A stretch of DNA of 40,220 bases from a bacterium. GTDB lineage: Bacteria > Blakebacterota > Blakebacteria > Blakebacterales > Blakebacteraceae. How positions within the stretch are numbered: the stretch's first letter is position 1; each line of letters opens with the position of its first letter. The notes beneath the pieces are model-generated. The model was not told the DNA's origin and did not search any database. It worked only from the letters and a program-made list of their open reading frames with translations. Positions 21,491 to 29,267 of the stretch are shown piece by piece. A program made the translations under genes and the position numbers. The stretch lies in the NCBI GenBank assembly GCA_025774205.1, contig JALGWK010000002.1, positions 1 through 40,220 of the forward strand, given 5' to 3'.

Positions 21491-22682
21491 ATGAAATTCG
21501 CGCAACGGATGTCCCGTCTCGGTACAGAAACCGCGTTTGAGGTCCTGGCCGTCGTCAACAGGCTGAAGGCAGAGGGAACCTGACTTCGAGACGCCCGAGA
21601 ATATCCGGGAAGCGGCCAAGAAAGCGATCGACGACGAGTTTACGCACTACACTCCGTCGGCCGGCATGGTGGATTTCAGGAAAGCGATTGCGTCGTACAT
21701 CAACGGCACCCGCGGGACCGTTTACAGCCCGGAAAACGTGGTGGTGACCCCCGGTGCCAAGCCGATCATGTTCTACGTCATCCTGGCCCTGGCCGAGAGC
21801 GGGGACGAGGTCGTCTACCCCAACCCCGGTTTCCCGATCTACGAATCGATGATCGATTTCGCGGGCGCCACGGCCGTCCCGCTGCCCCTGGAAGAGAAGC
21901 ACGCCTTCAGTTTCGATGTTGAGAAGCTGGAGACCCTCGTGTCCGACGCCACCCGGCTGCTCATCATCAACAGCCCGCAGAACCCGACCGGAGGGGTGGT
22001 GCCGAAGGAGAGCCTGGCACGGGTTGCTGAACTGGCCGTGAAGCACGATTTCGTGGTCCTCTCCGATGAGATCTACAGCCGTCTCGTCTGGGACGGTGAG
22101 TTCCAGAGTATCACTCAGTTCCCCGGAATGGCGGAGAGAACGGTCATCCTCGACGGCCATTCCAAGACCTATGCCATGACCGGCTGGCGCCTCGGGTACG
22201 GCTGCATGCCTGAAGAACTGGCTGCCGCGATCGCCAAGCTGATGACCAACAGCAATTCGTGCACCGCTGCCTTCACCCAGATCGCCGGGACAGAGGCCCT
22301 GGAGGGTGACCAGAGCGGCGCCGACATGATGCGGGACACCTTCGCGGAGCGGCGCGACATCATCGTCGACGGGCTGAACGCCATCGACGGGATATCCTGC
22401 CTCTCGCCCGCGGGCGCTTTCTACGTCTGGCCCAACGTGACGGAGGTCTGCGCGAAATTGGACTTGCCGGACTCGAAGGCGCTGCAGAATTATCTCCTCT
22501 TCGAGGCGGGTGTCGCGGTCCTCGGCCGGCAGTGTTTCGGACGGCGGGCTGATGACGAGGACCAGGAATATATCCGTTTCTCCTACGCGGCTTCGTCCGA
22601 GGTCATCCGGGAGGGACTGAAACGGATCGAAGAAGCCACCGCCGACGTCGAGCGTGCCCGCGCCTGGTGGGCGTCACAATAG
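21491..22682 (+). pseudogene. AspB-type aminotransferase with 29-nt N-terminal deletion
   Basis: A class I/II PLP aminotransferase. The ATG at 21491 has GAGGTG 6 nt upstream and starts with the family N-terminus (MKFAQRMSRLGTETAFEVL...LKAEG), then hits TGA at 21581-21583. From 21579 the +1 frame resumes with PDFETPENIREAAKKAIDDE and continues intact to 22682, including NPGFPIYESMIDFAG, NSPQNPTGGV, DEIYSRLVW and the PLP lysine in GHSKTYAMTGWRLGYG. The family segment between EG and PDF (DIIHLEIGE-like) is missing, about ten codons, matching a 29-nt loss. The longest single frame starts only at 21666. Either a recent pseudogene or an assembly fault; the catalytic part is undamaged. Confidence 0.85.
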
Positions 22683-22734
22683 CGGTCGGTTTCCGATACC
22701 GGACGCGGAGTCCGGAGTGAGAAGAGTGATCAAG

Positions 22735-23487
22735 ATGACCCGTTCATGGAGAGTTGTCACATCGGTCGGCATCGCGGCGATGCTGGTGGTCATGGGGGCC
22801 GGATGCGGTGGCAACGGCACCACCGATCCCAACGGAGATGATGTCGACCTGCTGTTCGAAGAGACCTTCGCCAGCGTTCCCGACGGCAGCATCCCGGTCG
22901 GCTGGACCACCATCGATCAGCAGGCTGCCACCAGAGAGGGGCCGGGTGACTGGACGGTCAGGTCGGGACGGCTCCGCCAGACCTCGAATATCCAGGCTCC
23001 CATCACGACGGGACTCTCCTACGCCATCAACTATGAGGGGACGATGGCGGTCATCGGCGACACCTCCTGGACCAACATCAGTTACCGGGCCGATATCACC
23101 CCACGGGATGATGACGGAGTCGGCCTGATCTTCCGTTGGAAACCGTCCTCAGTCGATCCTGACGGCAACTTCTATCGGCTCCTGATGGTCGATGATTCCT
23201 CCTCGGGAGGCCCGAAACTCCGGCTCGACCGGAGGACCGACGGGGTATGGGCGATCATCGACGAAAAGACCACCTCCTACAACGGTTACAATGAGGACAA
23301 GACGTACGTGGTGGAGATCGACATGGTGGTGGACGATTTCACCATCAAGATCAATGGATCCATCATCTTCGAGTTCGAGGACGCAGTCGCCGATGGCGGC
23401 CTGACCAGCGGCAAGGTAGGGTTCTTCTGCTACGCTGAGCAGGGCGCGGACTTCGACAACGTGAAGGTCTACCGCCGCGGTCCCTGA
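22735..23487 (+). CDS. LamG/DUF1080-like lipoprotein
   Basis: 250 residues from the ATG at 22735; in-frame GTG codons at 22717 and 22726 are alternatives. Signal with lipobox GAGC (Cys24), then GGNGTTDPNGDD tether. The body has the jelly-roll pattern of concanavalin-like domains: LLFEETFASVPDGSIPVGW, DWTVRSGRLRQTS, WTNISYRADITPRDDDGVG, NFYRLLMVD and GKVGFFCYAEQGADFDNVKV, as in LamG and 3-keto-disaccharide hydrolase-like modules. No catalytic residues can be identified, so carbohydrate binding is a guess from fold. It lies between the aminotransferase (52 nt) and the dehydratase gene (9 nt). Confidence 0.75.
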   Translation: MTRSWRVVTSVGIAAMLVVMGAGCGGNGTTDPNGDDVDLLFEETFASVPDGSIPVGWTTIDQQAATREGPGDWTVRSGRLRQTSNIQAPITTGLSYAINYEGTMAVIGDTSWTNISYRADITPRDDDGVGLIFRWKPSSVDPDGNFYRLLMVDDSSSGGPKLRLDRRTDGVWAIIDEKTTSYNGYNEDKTYVVEIDMVVDDFTIKINGSIIFEFEDAVADGGLTSGKVGFFCYAEQGADFDNVKVYRRGP

Positions 23488-23496
23488 CCGATTCCC

Positions 23497-24453
23497 ATGG
23501 AAGAGTTCGACTCCCACTCCGCTCGTGAGGCGATCTCCGGCATCGCCGTCACAACTCCGCTCCATCGCTCATCAGGCCTGAGCGCCTCGGCCGGTGTCGA
23601 TGTCCGGCTGAAACTTGAGAATCTCCAGGTGACCGGCTCCTTCAAGGTCAGGGGAGCAGCCACGCGCATGCTGGCTCTCACTGAAGCGGAACGGGAGAAG
23701 GGCGTCATCACCTGTTCGAGCGGCAACCATGGCCGCGCGGTCGCCTTCGTGGCCGAGAAGCTCGGCATCCCCGCCACTATCTGCCTCCCCGAATGGGTCG
23801 ATCCCGTCAAGCTCGACGCGATGCGCCGGCACGGCGCCGAGACAGTCCTGCACGGGAAGACCTACGATGAGGCGGAGGTCCGCTCCTTCGAGATCGAGGA
23901 AGAGCGGGGCCTCACCTATGTCCACCCTTTTGATGACCCCCATGTCATCTCCGGCCAGGGCACGATTGCCCTCGAGATCCTCGAGCAGTGCCCCTCTCTC
24001 GGAACCGTGGTAGTGCCGCTTTCAGGCGGCGGCCTGATCGCCGGGATCACGATCGCTCTCAAGCAGCACGACCCGTCGATAAGGGTCGTCGGCGTCTCCG
24101 CCGCCCGCGCCCGGGTCATGCATGAGAGCCTTCTGGCCGGACGACCGATCGAGTTCCCTGAGGAGGAGACGATCGCCAGCGCGCTCTCGGGCGGGATCGG
24201 TCTCGATAACCGCTATTCTTTCCGGATCGTCCGGGACATGGTCGATGAACGGCTGCTGGTGGAGGAAGAGGAACTGCGCGAAGCGATGACCTGGGCCGCG
24301 AGGGAAGAAAAACTCGTCGTCGAGGGGGGAGGCGCGGTCGGGATCGCCGCGCTCCTCACCGGCAGGGTGAAGAGCGCGAAGGGTGATGTTGTGGTGGTGG
24401 TCAGCGGGGGGAACGTCGCTCCCGACCTCTTCGCGAAAGTGCTGTCGGACTAG
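23497..24453 (+). CDS. Threonine/serine dehydratase-like PLP enzyme
   Basis: 318 residues, fold-type II PLP enzyme. PLP lysine is Lys50 in TGSFKVRGA; other signatures are SSGNHGRAVA, PLSGGGLIAG (phosphate loop), EGGGAVGIAA and a terminal VVVVSGGN. There is no ACT regulatory domain, so it matches the short catabolic type (TdcB or EutB-like) rather than biosynthetic IlvA. Substrate could be threonine, serine or a related hydroxy amino acid; sequence alone does not decide. It is convergent with the acyl-CoA dehydrogenase, 19 nt between stops. Confidence 0.88.
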   Translation: MEEFDSHSAREAISGIAVTTPLHRSSGLSASAGVDVRLKLENLQVTGSFKVRGAATRMLALTEAEREKGVITCSSGNHGRAVAFVAEKLGIPATICLPEWVDPVKLDAMRRHGAETVLHGKTYDEAEVRSFEIEEERGLTYVHPFDDPHVISGQGTIALEILEQCPSLGTVVVPLSGGGLIAGITIALKQHDPSIRVVGVSAARARVMHESLLAGRPIEFPEEETIASALSGGIGLDNRYSFRIVRDMVDERLLVEEEELREAMTWAAREEKLVVEGGGAVGIAALLTGRVKSAKGDVVVVVSGGNVAPDLFAKVLSD

Positions 24454-24472
24454 CTCCCGTCACCTCTGAACC

Positions 24473-25615
24473 TCAGATATTCTTGATCACTTCCAGAGCG
24501 ATCACATTCCGCTGGATCTGGTTCGTTCCTTCGTAGATCTGTGTGATCTTGGCGTCCCGCATGAATTTTTCAACCGGGTAGTCCTTCATGTAACCGTAAC
24601 CACCCATGATCTGGACCGCGTCGGTGGTAACCTTCATGGCGACGTCCGAGGCGAAGCATTTCGCCATGGCCGAGTGGCCCGATGATTTGTCACCACCATC
24701 GATCGTCCGCGCCGAAGCGTAGACGAGTGTTCTGGCGGCCTCGATCTGCATGGCCATGTCGGCGATCATGAACTGGATGCCCTGGAAGGAGGTGATCGGT
24801 TTGCCGAACTGGATTCTCTCCTTGGCGTAGGCCACTGATTCATCGAACGCGCCCTGGGCGATACCGACCGCCTGGGCGCCCACCCCGGGGCGGGTGTTGT
24901 CGAAGGTGCGCATCGCGACGATAAAGCCCTGACCCGGTTTCCCCAGCAGATTCTCCTTCGGAACCCGACAGTCGTTGAAGATGAGTTCAGTGGTTTTCGA
25001 GGCACGGATACCCATCTTGTTCTCTTCCTTGCCGAACTCGAAGCCGGGTGTTCCCTTTTCAATGATGATCGCTGACATCCCGCGAGGACCACGATTCGGA
25101 TCGGTGTTCACGATAATCGAATAGATCTCGGCCACCTCACCATTCGAGATGAACTGCTTTGTGCCGTTGATCACGTAGTGGTCGCCATCTTCAACAGCCG
25201 TCGTCCTGATCCCGCCCGCGTCAGAGCCCGCGTTCTGCTCGGTAAGACCGAAGGCCGCGTACTTCGTGCCATCGGCGATCGGCCGCAGGTATTTTTCTTT
25301 CTGTTCATCAGTTCCAAACAGCTTGATGGGGGTCGCGGCGAGCAGGTTCGCCGAATGGGTGGTCGCAACGCCGGCGCAAACACGGGAGAGTTCCTCGGAG
25401 ACGAGCGACATCTCCAGGACGCCGCCGCCGATCCCACCGTATTCCTCGGGGATGAAAACACGCAGCAGGTCGGCCGCGGCCAGTTCCTTCATGACTTCGT
25501 GGGGGAATTCACCCTTTTCATCGAGTTCCGCTCTGACCGGCTTGATTACTTCTTCCGCGATCTTCCTGGTAAGGTCACGGATCATCTCCTGCTCTTCGGT
25601 GAGAAAATGGTTCAT
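24473..25615 (-). CDS. Acyl-CoA dehydrogenase, short-chain type
   Basis: 380 residues, the usual length of butyryl-CoA-dehydrogenase-like enzymes. Signatures: EEYGGIGGG, FGLTEQNAGSDAGG (FAD and substrate binding), GMSAIIIEKGTPGF, and the catalytic base Glu362 in IYEGTNQIQR, the position used by short- and medium-chain members. It oxidises an acyl-CoA and passes electrons to ETF; no etfAB is in the window. GGAG is about 9 nt before the ATG. Fits the acyl-CoA theme with the FadJ-like protein at 11614, but is not in the same operon. Confidence 0.93.
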   Translation of the reverse strand: MNHFLTEEQEMIRDLTRKIAEEVIKPVRAELDEKGEFPHEVMKELAAADLLRVFIPEEYGGIGGGVLEMSLVSEELSRVCAGVATTHSANLLAATPIKLFGTDEQKEKYLRPIADGTKYAAFGLTEQNAGSDAGGIRTTAVEDGDHYVINGTKQFISNGEVAEIYSIIVNTDPNRGPRGMSAIIIEKGTPGFEFGKEENKMGIRASKTTELIFNDCRVPKENLLGKPGQGFIVAMRTFDNTRPGVGAQAVGIAQGAFDESVAYAKERIQFGKPITSFQGIQFMIADMAMQIEAARTLVYASARTIDGGDKSSGHSAMAKCFASDVAMKVTTDAVQIMGGYGYMKDYPVEKFMRDAKITQIYEGTNQIQRNVIALEVIKNI

Positions 25616-25775
25616 CTATCATATCTCCGGCTTGCTGGCTGTTGCATACCACGGTGGTAAGCACGGGTCATCGTTATCGAATTTATCAAACGCTACAACC
25701 TAATCAGTCAGGTCCACTCCTGTAAACAACAGTTGGTCTTGTCCAGAATGAACTGCGGCGATTGATTGCAGCATC

Positions 25776-26738
25776 ATGAACTACGTTTTCGGACCGGTAC
25801 TGTCGCGACGGCTCGGACAATCGCTCGGAGTCGATCCCATCCCGCAGAAGACCTGCAACTGGAACTGCGTCTACTGCCAATTGGGGAGAACCACCCCGAT
25901 AACCGACCGGGTCGAGGAATACTACCCGCGGGAGGCAATCGTTGTCGAGGTCGAGGAGGCGGTCCGGACGCACGGCAGATCGAAGATCGACTGGGTGACC
26001 TTCGTCGGGTCGGGTGAGCCGACGCTGCACTCCGGGATCGGCTGGATGATCCGGGAAGTGAAGGAACGGACCGGTCTTCCGGTGGCGGTTATCACGAACG
26101 GTTCACTTCTGTATATCCCTGAAGTCCGCCGGGCGCTCCTGCCGGCCGGGGTGGTCCTGCCCAGTCTCGATGCCGGCAGCGAAGCTCTCTTCCGGAAGAT
26201 CAACCGGCCCCACCCGGAGTTCACATTCGAACGACTGGTCGACGGGCTGGTCTCTTTCAGCGGGGAATATGACGGTCGACTCTGGATCGAGGTCGTTCTG
26301 ATATCGGGATTGAACGATTCAGAGGAGGCACTGCGCGATCTGGCAGAGGTCATCAGTCGGATCGGTCCCGACCAGGTCCACCTGAACCTGCCCACCCGGC
26401 CGCCGGCGGAATCGTGGGTGGAACCGGCCCCGGAGGAAGGGATCGTCAGGGCCCGGTCGATCCTGGGTGATGTCGCTCACGTCTTCCATGGGGTGGAGGG
26501 AACCCACGAGCTCAGCGGGTTCGATGATGTTGTGGAAGCGATCCTCGACATCATCGGCCGCCATCCGATGAGCGAGAAGGAACTGACGGCCGTCCTCGAG
26601 GCATGGTTCCCGGGGGAGGTCGAAGACGCGCTCACCGACCTGGCCGCCAGCGGCCGGGCCCACGTCGTGGAGCGCTACGGTGACCGCTTCTGGAGCGGCT
26701 CTGATCAGACCTACTCCGATACTCCTGCAGACAACTGA
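25776..26738 (+). CDS. Radical SAM protein, COG0731 (TYW1-like) family
   Basis: 320 residues. The SAM-cluster motif is Cys27-x3-Cys31-x2-Cys34 in KTCNWNCVYCQLGRT, as in the COG0731 group related to wybutosine enzyme TYW1. Then WVTFVGSGEPTLHSGIG, AVITNGSLL, LPSLDAGSEALFRKINRPH and WIEVVLISGLND. The last 70 residues look like a small winged-helix (MSEKELTAVLEAWFPGE). The bacterial members' substrate is not established. No ribosome site is obvious. Its 3' side faces the orphan sdhB-end remnant. Confidence 0.85.
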   Translation: MNYVFGPVLSRRLGQSLGVDPIPQKTCNWNCVYCQLGRTTPITDRVEEYYPREAIVVEVEEAVRTHGRSKIDWVTFVGSGEPTLHSGIGWMIREVKERTGLPVAVITNGSLLYIPEVRRALLPAGVVLPSLDAGSEALFRKINRPHPEFTFERLVDGLVSFSGEYDGRLWIEVVLISGLNDSEEALRDLAEVISRIGPDQVHLNLPTRPPAESWVEPAPEEGIVRARSILGDVAHVFHGVEGTHELSGFDDVVEAILDIIGRHPMSEKELTAVLEAWFPGEVEDALTDLAASGRAHVVERYGDRFWSGSDQTYSDTPADN

Positions 26739-26758
26739 CACACCAACGGTCTCTCAAC

Positions 26759-26800
26759 GAAAGAAAACGCCGGATGGAGCGAACCCCCCATCCGGCGTTG
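26759..26800 (-). terminator. Orphan terminator, duplicate of the sdhB terminator
   Basis: Perfect 12-bp stem AACGCCGGATGG (26767-26778) with CCATCCGGCGTT (26789-26800). On the minus strand a T-rich tract (TTTTCTTTC) follows, so it works leftward. It matches in layout and partly in sequence the terminator behind sdhB at 29163-29203, but here no gene leads into it. Confidence 0.75.
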
Positions 26801-26865
26801 TCGAACGAGAACACTCTTTCCTGGACCGATGCTACTCGGCCGGTGAGACCGCTCCTTCGATCGTG
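26768..26865 (-). repeat. Flanking repeat, copy A (sdhB end plus terminator)
   Basis: About 98 bp collinear with 29171-29267. Both hold a CGCCGGATGG-headed terminator, a diverged 36-38-nt spacer, and TCGGCCGGTGAGA followed by a segment ending TCGATCGTG. Outside the spacer roughly 53 of 61 positions agree. The two copies flank the toxin-antitoxin pair as direct repeats. Confidence 0.7.
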
Positions 26866-26870
26866 TCAGG
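26832..26870 (-). pseudogene. Remnant of an sdhB 3' end (12 codons)
   Basis: On the minus strand these bases read PDTIEGAVSPAE and stop. The true SdhB ends PEFTIDGAVSPAEQP. Reading frame, stop position within two codons, and distance to the following terminator all match, but nothing upstream resembles sdhB. Inference: a truncated copy left at an insertion boundary. Confidence 0.65.
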
Positions 26871-26902
26871 CTATCAAGTCGATGAATTGATATAATAAAC
26901 AT

Positions 26903-26980
26903 AGTGTAATTAATATCACATATTGATACTTGACGCATATGCGACAGCGTAATATTATAAAACAAGTGCAATTAATAGCA
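26903..26980 (+). promoter_or_regulatory. Toxin-antitoxin promoter with putative operator repeats
   Basis: TTGACG (26930-26935), a 17-nt spacer and TATTAT (26953-26958) form a good sigma70-like promoter about 37 nt before the antitoxin start. The palindrome CGCATATGCG (26934-26943) overlaps the -35 edge. Two 16-bp direct repeats of pattern AGTGYAATTAATAKCA (26903-26918 and 26965-26980, 14/16 identical) bracket the promoter; the first also has dyad symmetry (GTG...CAC). AbiEi antitoxins are known to repress their own promoter through repeats; assignment here is inference. AAAGGA lies 6 nt before the ATG. Confidence 0.6.
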
Positions 26981-26994
26981 GTAAAGGATATTAA

Positions 26995-27822
26995 ATGCAT
27001 AACATAAGTAATCGCGCATCACTCAAAGGGCTCGGTGAATCTGAACGTGAGATCCTGTCGGCATTGGCCGCGTTGGAACAACCGACACTTTCGGTGGATG
27101 AAGTCCTGGACCTCTTCGACCTGAGCCGTCAGGCGGCAAATCTGATGCTCTCCCGCCTGGCCCGCAAGGGTTGGCTCCGACGATTGCGTCGAGGTGTTTA
27201 TACGATTGTGCCACTCTCCTCATCGTCCAGTCAGCCGGTGGTTGAAAACCCGTTGACCGTAGCAATGAGATTGTTCAAGCCGTGTTACATCTCAGGCTGG
27301 ACCGCGGCCGAACACTGGGACCTGACAGAACAGATCCATAATGTCGTGGTTGTTTACAGTTCCACGCCTCAGCGAAAGTCAATACAGGAGATAGGCGGGG
27401 TGAAGTACCGGATTCGCCGTGTTCCCGAGGAGACCATTTTCGGGACCATCAGACTCTGGTACGGCAGAGTACCTGTTCAGATGGCAAGTCCGGAGCGGAT
27501 GATCATCGATATTCTCAATGCGCCCGAAATGGGAGGGGGCAGCCGTCAGACACTTGATATCGTGCGCGCCTACTGGAGAGGAGCACGGAAGGATCCGGAA
27601 AATCTGATGTCCTGCGCCGAGAAACTGGGGCGGGGGAGTGTATTCAAACGACTCGGCTTTACCGCCGAGTTGTTCGGTGACCCTGATCCCGGGTGGACGG
27701 ATCGATGCCTGCATGGTCTGACGAAAGGGATAGCACTGCTTGATCCTTCCGGCCCCAGAGGAGGGCCGACAGCCTCACGCTGGCGTCTTCGAATCAATGT
27801 CCCCCTGGAGGATGGTTCGTGA
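26995..27822 (+). CDS. abiEi: AbiEi-family antitoxin / transcriptional regulator
   Basis: 275 residues. N-terminal winged helix (about 20-75: PTLSVDEVLDLFDLSRQAAN, LMLSRLARKGWLRRLRRGVY), then the AbiEi C-terminal domain (YISGWTAAEHWDLTEQI, VVVVYSSTPQRK, YRIRRVPEETIFG, MASPERMIIDILNAPEMGGG). In AbiE systems this protein neutralises the AbiEii toxin without binding it and represses the operon. Its stop overlaps the toxin start by 4 nt. The upstream region is clearly more AT-rich than the rest of the window, a sign of transfer. Confidence in family is high; activity not shown. Confidence 0.88.
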   Translation: MHNISNRASLKGLGESEREILSALAALEQPTLSVDEVLDLFDLSRQAANLMLSRLARKGWLRRLRRGVYTIVPLSSSSSQPVVENPLTVAMRLFKPCYISGWTAAEHWDLTEQIHNVVVVYSSTPQRKSIQEIGGVKYRIRRVPEETIFGTIRLWYGRVPVQMASPERMIIDILNAPEMGGGSRQTLDIVRAYWRGARKDPENLMSCAEKLGRGSVFKRLGFTAELFGDPDPGWTDRCLHGLTKGIALLDPSGPRGGPTASRWRLRINVPLEDGS

Positions 27823-29060
27823 TCCCGAAGGCTGAAGTCATGGCTATCGCTGAGGAACTCGAACTGCTCCCCACCACGATCGAGAAGGACTATGTCCTGG
27901 GATGGGTACTGTTCGCTGTCGCGGCACACCCCGATCTAAGTCTCTGGATCTTCAAAGGTGGGACCTGTTTGAAGAAATGCTATTTCGATACCTACCGATT
28001 CTCTGAAGATATCGATTTCACGGTTCCATCTGAGGCTCCATATGATATCGAGGCAATTCACACATCTCTGCAGGAAGTGAGTGGTTGGGTTTACGATCAG
28101 GCCGGTATCGAGTGCCCGGATGATGGGCTCCAGATCTCCGAATCAGTCAACAGGCGGGGAGAGTCGACTTTTCAGGCGAAATTGACGTATCTGGGTCCAC
28201 TCGGGATGCCTCGTGCATCCCGCCAGCGGATCAAGTTCGACCTGACCATGGATGAGATCGTCGTAGACTCCTCAGTACCTCGGGAAGTCTTCCACGGTTA
28301 TTCGGACGGATTACCGTTGGCAGAAATGGTGAGCTGTTACAGTGTCACCGAGATTCTGGCTGAGAAAATACGTGCTCTGTATGAACGAGAGGGGAGAGCA
28401 CGGGATGTATATGACATTGTCAATATCGGTCGAAATCTGCGTGAAGAGATTCCGGACGAGGATTTCCATGCTGCTGTAAATGAAAAGTTCAGGTTCAAGG
28501 ATCTGGAAAAACCCACGGTCGAGGGGATCCTGAGCCGGGTGGATGCGGAGGTTCTGGCACGTGACTGGTCCGAGTCGCTGAAACATCAACTCCCGATGCT
28601 GCCCCCTGTGGAGGAGTATCTCAAAGCTCTGGAAGATATCCTCCGGTGGTACCTCACGGAGGTAGCCCAACCGGAACTTGAATCAGTGCCTGGTGGTGTT
28701 AACGAGACATTAATTCCGCGGATTCCATTCATACAACCCCTGGCAGCCGGCCGTCTGGGGCGTGGACATCCCATGAGTGTCGGCGATTACCCGGCATTGG
28801 TTTTCGGGGGAAGTATGGAGAGAGTCCGGTTCGCGGCCCGAAATCGACTACTTGTGCAGGTAATGTACAAGGGTGTTCCAAGGCTCGTTGAACCGTATTC
28901 ACTCAGAATGCCGTCCACCGGCAAGCTGTTGCTTTATGTCCATGAGGTTCAGCGTGGATATCAGTCAACTGGTCAGATCAAGGCGTTCAAGGTGGCAGAA
29001 CTCGGTCAAGTCAATGTCACCGATCAGGCGTTCTTCGCCAGGTATCGGGTTGAATTGTAG
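27819..29060 (+). CDS. abiEii: AbiEii-family nucleotidyltransferase toxin with WYL-like tail
   Basis: 413 residues, GTG start with GGAGG 7 nt upstream, overlapping the antitoxin stop by 4 nt. The nucleotidyltransferase part (1-300) has all AbiEii/MenT motifs: FKGGTCLKK (Gly47-Gly48), SEDIDF with Asp64 and Asp66, KFDLT with Asp141, and VTEILAEKIRALYEREGRARD with Lys183 and Arg195-Asp196. Classical AbiEii is about 300 residues; here about 80 more form a C-terminal module (about 330-413): FAARNRLLVQVMYKGVPRLV, EPYSLRMPSTGKLLLYV, then IKAFKVAELG and a final ARYRVEL. The R-x-V-E-P-Y-x-L and K-A-F-K-V pattern resembles WYL ligand-sensing domains. Relatives of AbiEii transfer nucleotides to tRNA or other acceptors. 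Confidence 0.88.
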   Translation: MIPKAEVMAIAEELELLPTTIEKDYVLGWVLFAVAAHPDLSLWIFKGGTCLKKCYFDTYRFSEDIDFTVPSEAPYDIEAIHTSLQEVSGWVYDQAGIECPDDGLQISESVNRRGESTFQAKLTYLGPLGMPRASRQRIKFDLTMDEIVVDSSVPREVFHGYSDGLPLAEMVSCYSVTEILAEKIRALYEREGRARDVYDIVNIGRNLREEIPDEDFHAAVNEKFRFKDLEKPTVEGILSRVDAEVLARDWSESLKHQLPMLPPVEEYLKALEDILRWYLTEVAQPELESVPGGVNETLIPRIPFIQPLAAGRLGRGHPMSVGDYPALVFGGSMERVRFAARNRLLVQVMYKGVPRLVEPYSLRMPSTGKLLLYVHEVQRGYQSTGQIKAFKVAELGQVNVTDQAFFARYRVEL

Positions 29061-29162
29061 GTTGGGCACTTCAACTGTCGGTTGCCACCGGCGGTATCCG
29101 ACAGTCTATCAGGCAATGGCCACAGAATAATATGAGGTTCTCTCAGGGGCTGGAATACAATG

Positions 29163-29203
29163 ACAAAAATACGCCGGATGGAGAGGAACCTCCACCCGGC
29201 GAT
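29163..29203 (-). terminator. Terminator of the sdh operon
   Basis: CGCCGGATGG (29172-29181) pairs with CCACCCGGCG (29192-29201), one G-U wobble in the minus-strand RNA, extended by AG/CT inside. On the minus strand ATTTTTG follows. It lies 27 nt after the sdhB stop. Confidence 0.75.
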
Positions 29204-29267
29204 CGGTCGTGAGTTGATGTCTTCGGACTATGGCTGTTCGGCCGGTGAGACTGCCCCGTCGATCGTG
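29171..29267 (-). repeat. Flanking repeat, copy B (true sdhB end)
   Basis: The native partner of copy A at 26768-26865: the sdh terminator, a short spacer and the last 13 codons of sdhB. Similarity between the copies stops inside sdhB just after GATCGTG. Confidence 0.7.

Noticed and set aside
26739-29227. Search for an integrase, transposase or IS ends in the toxin-antitoxin island
   Set aside because: None found; only the two toxin-antitoxin genes and the flanking repeats are present, so no mobile element is called.
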